A DNA stretch of 64,000 nucleotides, taken from positions 248,001-312,000 of the forward strand of contig JACJZH010000004.1 in the NCBI GenBank assembly GCA_020635695.1, written 5' to 3'. The notes below the pieces were generated by a model that was not told where the DNA came from, did no database searches, and saw nothing but the letters and a program-made list of their open reading frames with translations. The DNA is from Flavobacteriales bacterium. GTDB lineage: Bacteria; Bacteroidota; Bacteroidia; Flavobacteriales_F; PHOS-HE28. Each line of letters opens with the position of its first letter. Positions within the stretch are counted from its first letter, which is position 1. Shown here one piece after another: positions 45,217 through 53,731 of the stretch. Made by a program: the position numbers and the translations under genes.

Positions 45217-46179
45217 TCATGCGTGGAAGCGCGGTGCGTCGAGCAACTCCTTGCGGGCCGAGCGGTACTCGTCCATGACCTGCCTGACGATGGTGGCTGC
45301 GGGAAGGATATCACGAAGCTGGCCGCTCACCTGACCGATCTCCAGTTCCCCTTCATCGAGGTCCCCTTCGAACATGCCCCGTTTGGCCCGGGCACGACCC
45401 AGGACCTCCTTCAACTGCTCCGTCGTGGCGCAACGTGCATAGGCCTCCTGCACCTGCTGGAAGAAGGGGTTGCGGATCAACCTCACCGGGGCGAGTTCCT
45501 TGAGCGTGAGCACGGTCTCCCCCTCCCCCGCAGCCACGACCCGCTGCTTGAAGGCGGGATGCGCGGAGCTTTCCTCGCTGCATACGAAGCGGCTGCCCAA
45601 CTGGACACCATCGGCGCCAAGCACCATGGCGGCCAACATGGCCCGGCCGGTGCCTATGCCCCCGGCGGCGATCAAGGGTACGTCGATCGCCTCACGCACC
45701 ATGGGAACGAGCACCAGCGTGGTGGTCTCCTCACGGCCATTGTGACCACCGGCCTCGAAGCCTTCGGCGACGACGGCATCCACACCGGCATCCACGGCCT
45801 TTCGGGCGAACTTCACGCTGCTGACCACATGGACCACGGTGCGGCCATGGTCCTTCAACATGCGTGTCCAGGTGGAGGGGTTGCCCGCAGACGTGAACAC
45901 GATGGGCACCTCCTCCTCGATGATGGTGGCCATGTGCTCGTCGATGTCCGGATAGAGCATCGGCACGTTCACGGCGAAAGGCTTGTCGGTAGCGGCCTTG
46001 CACTTCCGCACATGCTCGCGCAGGACCTCGGGATACATGGAGCCGGAACCGATGATGCCGAGGCCACCGGCATTGCTCACCGCACTGGCCAGCCGCCATC
46101 CGGAACACCAGATCATGCCGGCCTGGACCAGGGGCAGGTCCACCTTGAACAACCGGCACAAGGGGTTGGATCGTTCCAC
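45217..46179 (-). CDS. Nitronate monooxygenase/FabK-like flavoprotein
   Basis: Protein of 320 residues from a GTG start at 46179, chosen because it gives the usual N terminus (CRLFKVDLPLVQAGMIW); the open frame upstream has no homology-like content. An FMN-binding TIM barrel with SNAGGLGIIGSG, the active-site His in EGFEAGGHNG, and the phosphate-binding AAGGIGTGRAMLAAMVLGAD. The family includes nitronate monooxygenases (detoxifying propionate-3-nitronate) and enoyl-ACP reductase FabK. Sequence reading alone cannot separate them. A TAATTTCG -7-like box lies shortly upstream, and its stop overlaps the alternative ATG of the next gene. Confidence 0.9.
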   Translation of the reverse strand: MERSNPLCRLFKVDLPLVQAGMIWCSGWRLASAVSNAGGLGIIGSGSMYPEVLREHVRKCKAATDKPFAVNVPMLYPDIDEHMATIIEEEVPIVFTSAGNPSTWTRMLKDHGRTVVHVVSSVKFARKAVDAGVDAVVAEGFEAGGHNGREETTTLVLVPMVREAIDVPLIAAGGIGTGRAMLAAMVLGADGVQLGSRFVCSEESSAHPAFKQRVVAAGEGETVLTLKELAPVRLIRNPFFQQVQEAYARCATTEQLKEVLGRARAKRGMFEGDLDEGELEIGQVSGQLRDILPAATIVRQVMDEYRSARKELLDAPRFHA

Positions 46180-46280
46180 GGCCCGCGAAATTAGGGGCTC
46201 CCGGTCGGCGGTCGGGCGACCGGCACAAGTTGTTGATATCCAACCGCCTCGGTTCCACGTAGAAGGCACGGGAATTTGGT

Positions 46281-46288
46281 TAAGTTTG
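46281..46288 (+). promoter_or_regulatory. -7 box of the DUF6089-like gene
   Basis: Exact TAAGTTTG on the plus strand, 24 bases before the ATG at 46313. A -33 TTG at the right spacing is not apparent. Confidence 0.5.
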
Positions 46289-46312
46289 CCCGTCGGCAAG
46301 ACCTGACGTGGA

Positions 46313-47320
46313 ATGTCCATGACCTTGAGCATGAAACACGCATCCCTGGTAGCGGCCTTCGCGCTGCTGACCGCCGGTGCCGTCGAAGCCCAGTACTCCT
46401 GGGACATCGGCCTGCACCTGGGCGGAGCCAACTACCTGGGCGAGATGGGTGGAAAGGAGAAGACCAGGCGGGATTTCGTCTGGGACATGAAGTTGAACCA
46501 GACGCGTTGGGCCATCGGGCCGTTCGCGAGGTACAAGGTGAACCGCACCCTCTCCGTGAACGCAGGCCTGCTGTACCTGCGGATCCAGGGAGCGGACCAT
46601 TTCAGCACGAATCCTCAGCGCGTCGGCCGGAACCTGAACTTCCGGAACGACATGTTCGAGCTTTACATCCGCCCGGAGTTCACGATCTTCCAGGACAACG
46701 ACCTGGGTGGTCGGGGCAGGTACCGCACCGATTTCCGGTTGTTCGGCTACGTGGGGATCGCGGGTTATTACCACAACCCCCAGGGTCAGATCGACCGCTC
46801 CGGTTCATGGATCGACCTGCAGCCGTTGACCACGGAACTGGAGGACTACTCCAATTTCGGTGTCGCCGTTCCCATGGGGATGGCCTTCCACTTCACCAAG
46901 AACCGTCGGCATCGCTTCGGTATGGACCTGGGGTGGCGGTTGACCTTCACCGATTACCTGGACGATGTGAGCACCGTGTACAAGGACCCTTCCCTGATGC
47001 CCACCGGTGCTGCGGACCTCTACGACCAGCGGCCCTACCTGGTGGACGTGGATCCCGGTACCAGCGGGACCCAGGTGGAGACCGCGAGCGGCGATGTGGT
47101 CACGGTGCCCAGCGAGTACCAGTACGGCTACTGGGTGAGCAATGGGGACAGTCCGCCTTCGGAGAACAAGCGAGGCGACCCCACCCACAACGACAACTAC
47201 CTGACGCTTACGCTGACGTACAGCTACGTGCTCAGGGGGCAGTCGAACTTCTATCGCTCGCGGTACAGCTGGATGCGCGGCAAGAAGCGCATCGGGCGGA
47301 AGAGCCGGGCGAAGTTCTAA
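46313..47320 (+). CDS. Outer-membrane beta-barrel protein (DUF6089-like)
   Basis: Protein of 335 residues with a signal peptide (ASLVAAFALLTAGAVEA). Later in-frame ATGs at 46319 and 46331 are possible starts. The mature part is rich in alternating hydrophobic strands (YSWDIGLHLGGANYLGEMGG, IGPFARYKVNRTLSVNAGLL, YLTLTLTYSYVL) characteristic of 12- to 14-strand barrels of the DUF6089 group in Bacteroidota. The basic C-terminal extension (RGKKRIGRKSRAKF) is unusual for a barrel end. Function unknown; it may be a structural porin-like protein. It converges on asnB with a shared terminator. Confidence 0.88.
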   Translation: MSMTLSMKHASLVAAFALLTAGAVEAQYSWDIGLHLGGANYLGEMGGKEKTRRDFVWDMKLNQTRWAIGPFARYKVNRTLSVNAGLLYLRIQGADHFSTNPQRVGRNLNFRNDMFELYIRPEFTIFQDNDLGGRGRYRTDFRLFGYVGIAGYYHNPQGQIDRSGSWIDLQPLTTELEDYSNFGVAVPMGMAFHFTKNRRHRFGMDLGWRLTFTDYLDDVSTVYKDPSLMPTGAADLYDQRPYLVDVDPGTSGTQVETASGDVVTVPSEYQYGYWVSNGDSPPSENKRGDPTHNDNYLTLTLTYSYVLRGQSNFYRSRYSWMRGKKRIGRKSRAKF

Positions 47321-47343
47321 GCGGACCTCGGAACGCATCTGGG

Positions 47344-47366
47344 AAAGGGGGCTTCGGCCCCCTTTT
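47344..47366. terminator. Bidirectional terminator between barrel gene and asnB
   Basis: AAAGGGGGC-TTCG-GCCCCCTTTT forms a 9-base stem with a stable tetraloop and ends in T-runs on both strands. It lies between the converging stop codons at 47320 and 47379. Confidence 0.88.
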
Positions 47367-47378
47367 CATGTGACGGGA

Positions 47379-49256
47379 TCAACCGTCGATCCCGTGGCGG
47401 GACAACCAGTCCTCCAGCACCACGAGCTGCCAGATGCGCGACCAGTTCACGCGGGGATCGCCGTTCAGGAACCGGTCCCAGAGCCGATGGATGCCATCCG
47501 GACGGAATAGCTCGCGCTGTGCGAGCCCTTCCAGACGCTGCTCACAGAGGTCCCTGAGCTCACGTCGCATCCACTCCTCCCAAGGCAGCGTGAACCCCAT
47601 CTTGGGCCTGTTCACCACCTCCTCCGGAAGCAGGTCTCCCAGGGCCCTGGTCAACAGGCGCTTGGGGCTGTGCGGGTACTTGAGTCCATCCCTGACCCCC
47701 AGCACATAGGAAACGAGCTCGTGGTCCAGGAAGGGCACGCGCACCTCCAGGGCATGGGCCATGCTCATCTGATCCGTGTCGCGAAGCAGCACGTTCACCA
47801 GATAGGTGGCCAATTCACCCAACGAGACCTGTGACAGGAAGGGCAGCGCATGGCCTCCATGCTCCCGCACGATGGTATGCAGAATGGCTCGAACGGAACT
47901 GGCCGGCAGGCGCTTCGTGGCGAGCAGCCCAAGAAGCTGCTGGTCCGTGAACGCAAGCCTGGACACGGGGTAGGTGTCATCGATGGAGAACGAAGGAAGC
48001 CGCAGCAGCTCGGCAGCCTTCACGCCCTGGGCGGTTGGGCGAACGGTCCGCAGGAGCGCCCCCGCTGCACGCCTGGCCCCTGCGGGGAACTGGGCCAGCC
48101 AACGTTTGTCCCAAAGCGCCAGCGATCGGGTGAACACGGGATAGCCCGCGAAGAGCTCGTCGCCACCGAGTCCGGACAAGGCCATGGTGATGCCCGCCTC
48201 CCTGGTCACCTTGCTCACCACCCAGGTGTTGGGGCCATCGCCACTCGGATGGTCCATGGCGGCCAGGGCGTCCGGGAGCATCCCGAGGAATTCAGCCGGG
48301 CGCAACCGAATGGGGGTGTGATCCGTCCGGAAGCGTTTTGAGACCAGGTCCGCGAAGCGCTCCTCATTGTAGGCGCCCTCATCGAACACCACGGAGAACG
48401 TGTGCACGGGTGCGGAGCTCACCGAGGCCATCAGCGCCACCACGGCCGAGGAGTCGATGCCACCCGACAGGAACGCCCCGAACGGAACGTCGGCCACCAG
48501 GCGACGCTCCACGGCACGGGTGAGGCGCTCCCGCACTTCACGATGCACCCTGGCCTCCTCGTGCGTGGCCGCCTCTGGATCCACAGCGACCTCGGTGGTC
48601 CACCAGTCCTTCACCGTCAGCTCCTCATCGCTGAGGCGCATCCACTGCCCGGGCATCAGCATCCGCACGTCCTCCACCAGGGTGCGGGGTGCGTGCACCG
48701 TCTGGTAGCGCAGATGGTCCACGAGCGCCACCCGGTCCAGGCGCCTGGGCACCAGCTCCGAGGCGAGCAGGGCGCGCAGCTCGCTGGCGAACACGAAATG
48801 GCGGTCGCCCCGGTGGAAATACAAAGGCTTGATGCCCATCCGGTCCCGGGCCAGGAAGAGCTCGCGCTGCCGGGCATCGTACACCGCGAAGGCGAACATG
48901 CCATGGAGGCGCTGGAGCACTTCCGCCCCCCAGGTCCGGTAAGCGGCCAGCAACACCTCGGTATCCGAGTCCGTCACGAACACCTGGTCGCCGAGCTGGG
49001 ACCTGAGCTCACGGAAGTTGTAGATCTCGCCATTGAAGACCAGCACGTACCGGCCATCGGGCGAGCGGAAGGGTTGATCCGCGGCGCGAGAAAGGTCGAT
49101 GATGCTCAGCCTGCGGTGTCCGAGCGCCACCAGGTCATCCGCCCAGTGGCCGGACGCATCCGGACCCCGATGGGCCATGGCGTCGGTCATGGTGCGCACG
49201 GTCGCAGAGGGGTCCTTCAGCCCCTCCAGCCCCAGGATGCCGGCGATGCCGCACAT
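47379..49256 (-). CDS. asnB: Asparagine synthase (glutamine-hydrolysing)
   Basis: Protein of 625 residues. N-terminal class II glutaminase domain with nucleophile Cys2 (MCGIAGILG) and RLSIIDLS, GEIYNFREL motifs; C-terminal synthetase domain with the ATP-pyrophosphatase loop SGGIDSS at 264-270. It can make asparagine, but asnB genes inside surface-polysaccharide loci often amidate sugars or peptides. This copy follows a sugar-nucleotide epimerase by only 8 bases and is close to a ligase/CotH operon, so a polysaccharide-modifying role is plausible (inference). Not in the usual asparagine context. Confidence 0.93.
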   Translation of the reverse strand: MCGIAGILGLEGLKDPSATVRTMTDAMAHRGPDASGHWADDLVALGHRRLSIIDLSRAADQPFRSPDGRYVLVFNGEIYNFRELRSQLGDQVFVTDSDTEVLLAAYRTWGAEVLQRLHGMFAFAVYDARQRELFLARDRMGIKPLYFHRGDRHFVFASELRALLASELVPRRLDRVALVDHLRYQTVHAPRTLVEDVRMLMPGQWMRLSDEELTVKDWWTTEVAVDPEAATHEEARVHREVRERLTRAVERRLVADVPFGAFLSGGIDSSAVVALMASVSSAPVHTFSVVFDEGAYNEERFADLVSKRFRTDHTPIRLRPAEFLGMLPDALAAMDHPSGDGPNTWVVSKVTREAGITMALSGLGGDELFAGYPVFTRSLALWDKRWLAQFPAGARRAAGALLRTVRPTAQGVKAAELLRLPSFSIDDTYPVSRLAFTDQQLLGLLATKRLPASSVRAILHTIVREHGGHALPFLSQVSLGELATYLVNVLLRDTDQMSMAHALEVRVPFLDHELVSYVLGVRDGLKYPHSPKRLLTRALGDLLPEEVVNRPKMGFTLPWEEWMRRELRDLCEQRLEGLAQRELFRPDGIHRLWDRFLNGDPRVNWSRIWQLVVLEDWLSRHGIDG

Positions 49257-49264
49257 GGCAGCAG

Positions 49265-50197
49265 CTACAGGATGAAGCGGGTATCGGCCAGCACGTGCTG
49301 CAGGCCATCCCGCAAGGGAAGCGGTTCCCGGCCCAGCAGTTTCCGCATGCGGGTCACATCAGGCATGCGTCGCGTCATGTCGCCTTCCTCCAAGGGTGGC
49401 AGATGGACGATCCTGGAGGAACTCCCGGTCAGCGCAAGGATCTCCTTGGCCAGGTCCAGGATGCCGATCTCCTGATCGGAACCGATGTTCACCACATCAT
49501 TGACCACCTCCTCGCCACGAAAGGCGGCCAGGCAGGCGTCCACGTTGTCATCGATGTAGCAGAAGGTGCGGGTCTGGGCCCCATCCCCGTAGATGGTGAT
49601 ATCCTCGCCCTTCAGGGCCGCCCGAATGAACTTCGACACGACGAAGTCACGGCTCTGCCGGGGACCGTACGTATTGAAGAAGCGGAACACCGTGTAGTCC
49701 AGGCCGAACTCCTTCTGGTAGGAGCGCAGAAAGGCCTCCCCGAGGTTCTTGACGATGGCGTACGGCAGCTTGCTGTTCAGCGGGGTGGTCCGTTCGTTCT
49801 GGGGGATCTCGACGGGTTCCCCGTACACTTCGCTGCTGCTGCTGTAGAAGACGCGACGAACCCCGGTGTTCTTGCTCAGGTCCAGGATGTTCCGGATGCC
49901 GTCCACATCGCGCAGCACCATCACGGGGTTCTCGATGGTGCGCTTCACCCCGACCACGGCGGCATAATGGAACACATACTCGGGACGGTGCGCGTAGAAC
50001 ACGCTGCTGATGTCCTCGAAGCGGTTCACATCGCACTTGATGAAATGAGCTCCGGGCAGTTGGTCCAAAGGCAGCTTCCCGAGATCACCTGTGGTGAGGT
50101 CATCGACCGCGACGACCTGATGACCCGCATGGGCAAGCTTGATCACCAGCTCGCTGCCGATGAATCCCGCCCCTCCCGTCACCAATACCCGCGCCAT
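49265..50197 (-). CDS. NAD-dependent sugar-nucleotide epimerase/dehydratase
   Basis: Protein of 310 residues, extended short-chain dehydrogenase. Rossmann motif GGAGFIGS at about 8-15; active-site region SSSEVYG with Tyr/Lys of YAIVK; FNTYGPRQSRDFVVSKF and FCYIDDNVDA. The overall pattern is close to UDP-glucuronate decarboxylase and dTDP-glucose 4,6-dehydratase. The exact substrate cannot be fixed. It heads a two-gene unit with asnB and has its own TAGTTTTG box, suggesting nucleotide-sugar supply for the surface glycan made by the adjacent locus. Confidence 0.92.
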   Translation of the reverse strand: MARVLVTGGAGFIGSELVIKLAHAGHQVVAVDDLTTGDLGKLPLDQLPGAHFIKCDVNRFEDISSVFYAHRPEYVFHYAAVVGVKRTIENPVMVLRDVDGIRNILDLSKNTGVRRVFYSSSSEVYGEPVEIPQNERTTPLNSKLPYAIVKNLGEAFLRSYQKEFGLDYTVFRFFNTYGPRQSRDFVVSKFIRAALKGEDITIYGDGAQTRTFCYIDDNVDACLAAFRGEEVVNDVVNIGSDQEIGILDLAKEILALTGSSSRIVHLPPLEEGDMTRRMPDVTRMRKLLGREPLPLRDGLQHVLADTRFIL

Positions 50198-50235
50198 GTG
50201 TTCCGGAGATCAAGGGCTTGCATCACCCTTGCGCG

Positions 50236-50243
50236 CAAAACTA
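50236..50243 (-). promoter_or_regulatory. -7 box of the epimerase-asnB unit
   Basis: Exact TAGTTTTG on the minus strand, 38 bases before the epimerase ATG, in the 56-base gap behind the phosphoesterase gene. Confidence 0.5.
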
Positions 50244-50253
50244 AGAAAGTGCC

Positions 50254-51282
50254 TCAGCGCCGGACGAGCCGCCGGACGAACATGGAGATCACGAACATCG
50301 CGGCCATTCCCCACCAGAACGCGCGGTCGGAGATGACGTTCCAGGTCTTCAGGGGCAGCAGGCGCCAATTGAAGGGCTGGGGATCGCCCTGCCTGGAACG
50401 CCAATAGGCCACATCCAGGTCCTTCACGGCGGGAAGCTCACGGCCCGTGAGCGACAAGGCCTCGGGATGCACGCCGCCATCGTCCACGGAGATCAGCAAG
50501 AGGGCATCACGGGGCTCGTCACGGATCGCGCTCATTCCGTATACGACCCCACTGGGCATCACCTGCCAGAGGATCGAGGAAGGTGCGCCACCACCCATGG
50601 AGCCGGAGAACCAGAACACACCGGCCCCGGCGGCCGCGGCGTCGAGCGCCTCCAGCACCCCGGGGCCCGGCCCCTGCGCAAGCACCGAGCGGGTGTTGTG
50701 CTCGAACAACCCATCGAACATGGGCTGCACCTCGGCCCAGACGGGGCGATGGGAGATCACGAACAGGTTCCGGATGCGCCCTTGCCCGGCGAGTTCCGTG
50801 GCCTCGAAGAGCAGCTCCGCCTGCCTACCGATGATACGCCCATCGTCCCGCTCGGTATCCAGCACCACGAAGCGGTCAGGACCCACATCGAACGCGAAGG
50901 ACGTCGGGCCGAGCAACGCTTCATAATCGCCCCCGTCCAGGTCATGGTTCCCCACGGCATTGAACACGGGAATTCCCAGTTGGTCGTAGAAGACCCGCCG
51001 GTGCCGCGCCAGGTCGGCCTTGGTGTTGATGAAAAGGTCACCGGTGGTCAGGAGGAACGAGGCGCCGGAGGAACTGAACAACTCCCGCTCCGCCAGCACC
51101 GTGGCGGCCGGAAGACCCGACCGTGAACTGGAGGACCCGTAGAAGTGACCACTGATCAGGAACGCGTATGCGGTTCCGTCGTCCGTGACCTCGATGGAGA
51201 GGCCGTTGAACGGACTCACCGGTGCCCCTGCGGCCAACAGGGCGCCATACAGGAAGGTGGCCAGGAACAACGCTCCCCTCAT
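50254..51282 (-). CDS. Membrane-tethered calcineurin-like metallophosphoesterase
   Basis: Protein of 342 residues with a signal peptide (LFLATFLYGALLAAGAPVSP) and a C-terminal transmembrane helix (AFWWGMAAMFVISMFV) followed by basic residues, so the catalytic domain faces the periplasm or exterior. Metal-site motifs: TTGDLF, VGNHDLDGGD and SHRPVW are present. The first motif, normally DxH, reads ISGHFYG (Asp missing), and the last (GHxH) is changed to FSGSMG. Activity may therefore be altered. Its ATG overlaps the stop of the upstream CotH gene (ATGA), so it is the final gene of that operon. Substrate unknown; phosphoprotein or phospho-glycan are options by context. Confidence 0.85.
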   Translation of the reverse strand: MRGALFLATFLYGALLAAGAPVSPFNGLSIEVTDDGTAYAFLISGHFYGSSSSRSGLPAATVLAERELFSSSGASFLLTTGDLFINTKADLARHRRVFYDQLGIPVFNAVGNHDLDGGDYEALLGPTSFAFDVGPDRFVVLDTERDDGRIIGRQAELLFEATELAGQGRIRNLFVISHRPVWAEVQPMFDGLFEHNTRSVLAQGPGPGVLEALDAAAAGAGVFWFSGSMGGGAPSSILWQVMPSGVVYGMSAIRDEPRDALLLISVDDGGVHPEALSLTGRELPAVKDLDVAYWRSRQGDPQPFNWRLLPLKTWNVISDRAFWWGMAAMFVISMFVRRLVRR

Positions 51283-53714
51283 GTCCCCCCCGGGCCTTTC
51301 CGTCCGTGCACCCGATCTCCGTCACGGAACACGGCGCTGCCATCCCCGATGCGGACATCCTCCTCGTTCCCTTCCAGTTCCATCCGTTCCAGCTCGATCC
51401 TCACGGGTCCGTACCGCAGGGCATCGCGCTCGGCATGAACGGCCAGGCGGCAGTTCCGGACAGCCCCTGCCGCCTTCACGAAAGCCGCGGTCGCTCCTTC
51501 GATCCCCTTGTCGCATCGCCGGATATCGACCCCGCTCGCGGTCACCCGGGCCCCGAGTTCGGCCTTCAAGGCAATGCCCAACGCGCCGGTTATCGAGACG
51601 TCCCGGAGATCGGCCTCTCCGCCGATGATGGTCACGGCATCGTCCTTGGCGCCACCGAACGCACAATCCAGCATCGACGTGTTGGCGAAGCGGGCCACGA
51701 ACTGATCGATGCCACCCACGGCGCCGACCTGTTCCAAATCCAACCGCCCCCCTTCACTGTGCCAGGATACGACCCCACGGACGTTCGAGGCCCTGACCGA
51801 TGCGTGATGGGTGACGAGTCCCTGGAGCTCCACATCGTGGATCCTGGAGACCGCACCCGGACGGAAGAGCAGCACGGGAGCCTGCGCACCTTCGCTGGAA
51901 ATGGTCACCGGCCTGGCGGGCGAGCCAGCCCAATCCAAAGGAGACCGGGAAACGATGCGCGCCCCGTTCCGCAGGTGCAAATGGACCGGCCCCGTGATCT
52001 GGAACAGGAGCCCTTCCGGGACGATCAGGTCGTGTTCCAGGACCCACTCGCCTGGCCTGACGCGAAGCACCCCGGCCTGCTCATCGAGGTCGAGGAAAGG
52101 AAACCGATCGACGTTGCCAGGTGCCGTCACGGAGCGGTCCACAGCGCCGGGATCGCGGAGCGTATAGCGGAACACCGGCACCTCGGCCGCCTGGGATGCA
52201 CCCAAAATGCGTGCACGGAGGGTGAACTCCTCGGCAAGATCGGGGCAGGGCAGGCCGTTCAAGGGGAAGACCATCCGGATGGGCCGGGCCGTGCGTCCCT
52301 TGGGCCTCGCAGGAACGATCGCGGGCGAAGCGGGTGCCAGGAGTTCGCCCTCTGGCAGCACCACACCGTCCACCTCCACCGGAAGCCCGTTGATGGCCTG
52401 GACAAGAAGCACCAGACTGTCCTTCACGGCCTCCTGTTCCGCGCGGAACACATGCACCAGCTTCGGAACGCTCAGCGACCTTCGGATCACCTCCTGGTTC
52501 CTGTAGTAGATGCTCCGGTCCAACTCCTTGTAGGGGAACTCCCGGTAGATGGTGGCGGACGCCGAGTCCATGGCGGGGCCCAACGCCTGGAAGGCACTGT
52601 CCAGCCAGGCGGTCCGTGAGATCCGTTCCAGGGCGTGCACATAGGCCCGGAAGACCACCGGGTCGTTGAACAGCCGCTGGTGCAACCCGTCCTCCGGGAG
52701 CACGCCACCCCGGAACCGATGGCTTCCGGCAAGCTCGTGCAAGGGCAACGCACTGAAGCTTTCATAGGCGATCGGCGAGAAGCGTCGGGCGATCGGGTCG
52801 AAATGGAACTTCACATCGCTCCAGTCCATGCTGTGATGTCCACCAACGAGGTCCAGCAGCGCATGCCTCACGGCCATGGCATGGACATCGAAGACCTCGG
52901 AGGCCGTGCTATGGCCTGTCCGGAAGCCCTCCATGATGGCGACGGCGTCCTCAAAGGCCCTTCTGGTCGTGCTATCCTTCAGCACGCTGCCGGTCCGGTA
53001 GGCGTCCAGCACGGACGCGGCCTCCTCGCCATAGGGTTCATCGAACCGGATCCCTTCCAGGTTGGAAAGGCGGTGGACCCAGTACAAGGAGGGATCGAAC
53101 CGGACGATGGGCCCTTCCGGTCTGTGTGCATGTTCCAGGAGCTCCTCACCGAAGTGCTCCTCGTAGGCGTATACCCCCAGGTCCTGTCCGTTGAAGCGCA
53201 CCTTGCAGAACCCGTACTTCAGGGCGATGAGCCCCTCGCCGCGGCTCAATTGCTGGTAGAACCACTCGTACAGGTAGTTCCGCGTGCCGGGATGCTGAAG
53301 ACTGAAGCGCTTCATCCCCATGAAGCCCCCCTCCTTTCTGGCGATGACGCGGAAGCTCCATTTACTGCCCTCCACATGATCGGACAGCTTACCCTTGATA
53401 CGGATCCGGGCCTTGAACGCCGAACCATCATGAACGAGGTCGGCCTTCACATAGCGGTCCCCCTCCTGGATGATCACGCCCCTCTCCCTCGCCTTATCGA
53501 CCACCTCCTCCAGCTGCTGCAGCTCGTGATCATCGACCTCGATCTCCAGCAGCTCGGGTTCGATCGCGAAGCTGGCCGGATAATTCCGGAGGACCTGACC
53601 CATGAAGGCGAGGAGACCGGGATGACGCCGGGCCTTGAGCTCCCGATCGGCGATCCACGCGGAAACGAGCAGGAGCAGCAGAGCAACGATGACGAACAGG
53701 GTCCTCCTCCGCAT
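51279..53714 (-). CDS. CotH-like kinase domain protein with beta-helix, membrane anchored
   Basis: Protein of 811 residues with an N-terminal membrane anchor (TLFVIVALLLLLVSAWIA). Residues about 55-420 match the CotH family: WSFRVIARKEGGFMGMKRFS, ALKYGFCKVRFNGQDLGVYA, HSMDWSDVKFHFDP. The position that in active CotH kinases carries a metal-binding DxD reads FSPIAYESFS, so catalysis is uncertain. Residues about 500-810 form a right-handed beta-helix/pectate-lyase-like region (repeated 'V.I.G.a.v..V...' turns, RDVSITGALGIALKAELGAR), often used to bind glycans. It lies between an O-antigen ligase gene (14-base gap) and the phosphoesterase (ATGA overlap). A TAAGTTTG box lies nine bases before the start. 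Confidence 0.87.
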   Translation of the reverse strand: MRRRTLFVIVALLLLLVSAWIADRELKARRHPGLLAFMGQVLRNYPASFAIEPELLEIEVDDHELQQLEEVVDKARERGVIIQEGDRYVKADLVHDGSAFKARIRIKGKLSDHVEGSKWSFRVIARKEGGFMGMKRFSLQHPGTRNYLYEWFYQQLSRGEGLIALKYGFCKVRFNGQDLGVYAYEEHFGEELLEHAHRPEGPIVRFDPSLYWVHRLSNLEGIRFDEPYGEEAASVLDAYRTGSVLKDSTTRRAFEDAVAIMEGFRTGHSTASEVFDVHAMAVRHALLDLVGGHHSMDWSDVKFHFDPIARRFSPIAYESFSALPLHELAGSHRFRGGVLPEDGLHQRLFNDPVVFRAYVHALERISRTAWLDSAFQALGPAMDSASATIYREFPYKELDRSIYYRNQEVIRRSLSVPKLVHVFRAEQEAVKDSLVLLVQAINGLPVEVDGVVLPEGELLAPASPAIVPARPKGRTARPIRMVFPLNGLPCPDLAEEFTLRARILGASQAAEVPVFRYTLRDPGAVDRSVTAPGNVDRFPFLDLDEQAGVLRVRPGEWVLEHDLIVPEGLLFQITGPVHLHLRNGARIVSRSPLDWAGSPARPVTISSEGAQAPVLLFRPGAVSRIHDVELQGLVTHHASVRASNVRGVVSWHSEGGRLDLEQVGAVGGIDQFVARFANTSMLDCAFGGAKDDAVTIIGGEADLRDVSITGALGIALKAELGARVTASGVDIRRCDKGIEGATAAFVKAAGAVRNCRLAVHAERDALRYGPVRIELERMELEGNEEDVRIGDGSAVFRDGDRVHGRKGPGGT

Positions 53715-53723
53715 GATGGGCGA

Positions 53724-53731
53724 CAAACTTA
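53724..53731 (-). promoter_or_regulatory. -7 box inside the ligase end, before the first CotH gene
   Basis: Exact TAAGTTTG on the minus strand, overlapping the last codons of the ligase gene and nine bases before the ATG at 53714. It may give extra, short-leader transcription of the CotH-phosphoesterase pair. Confidence 0.4.
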
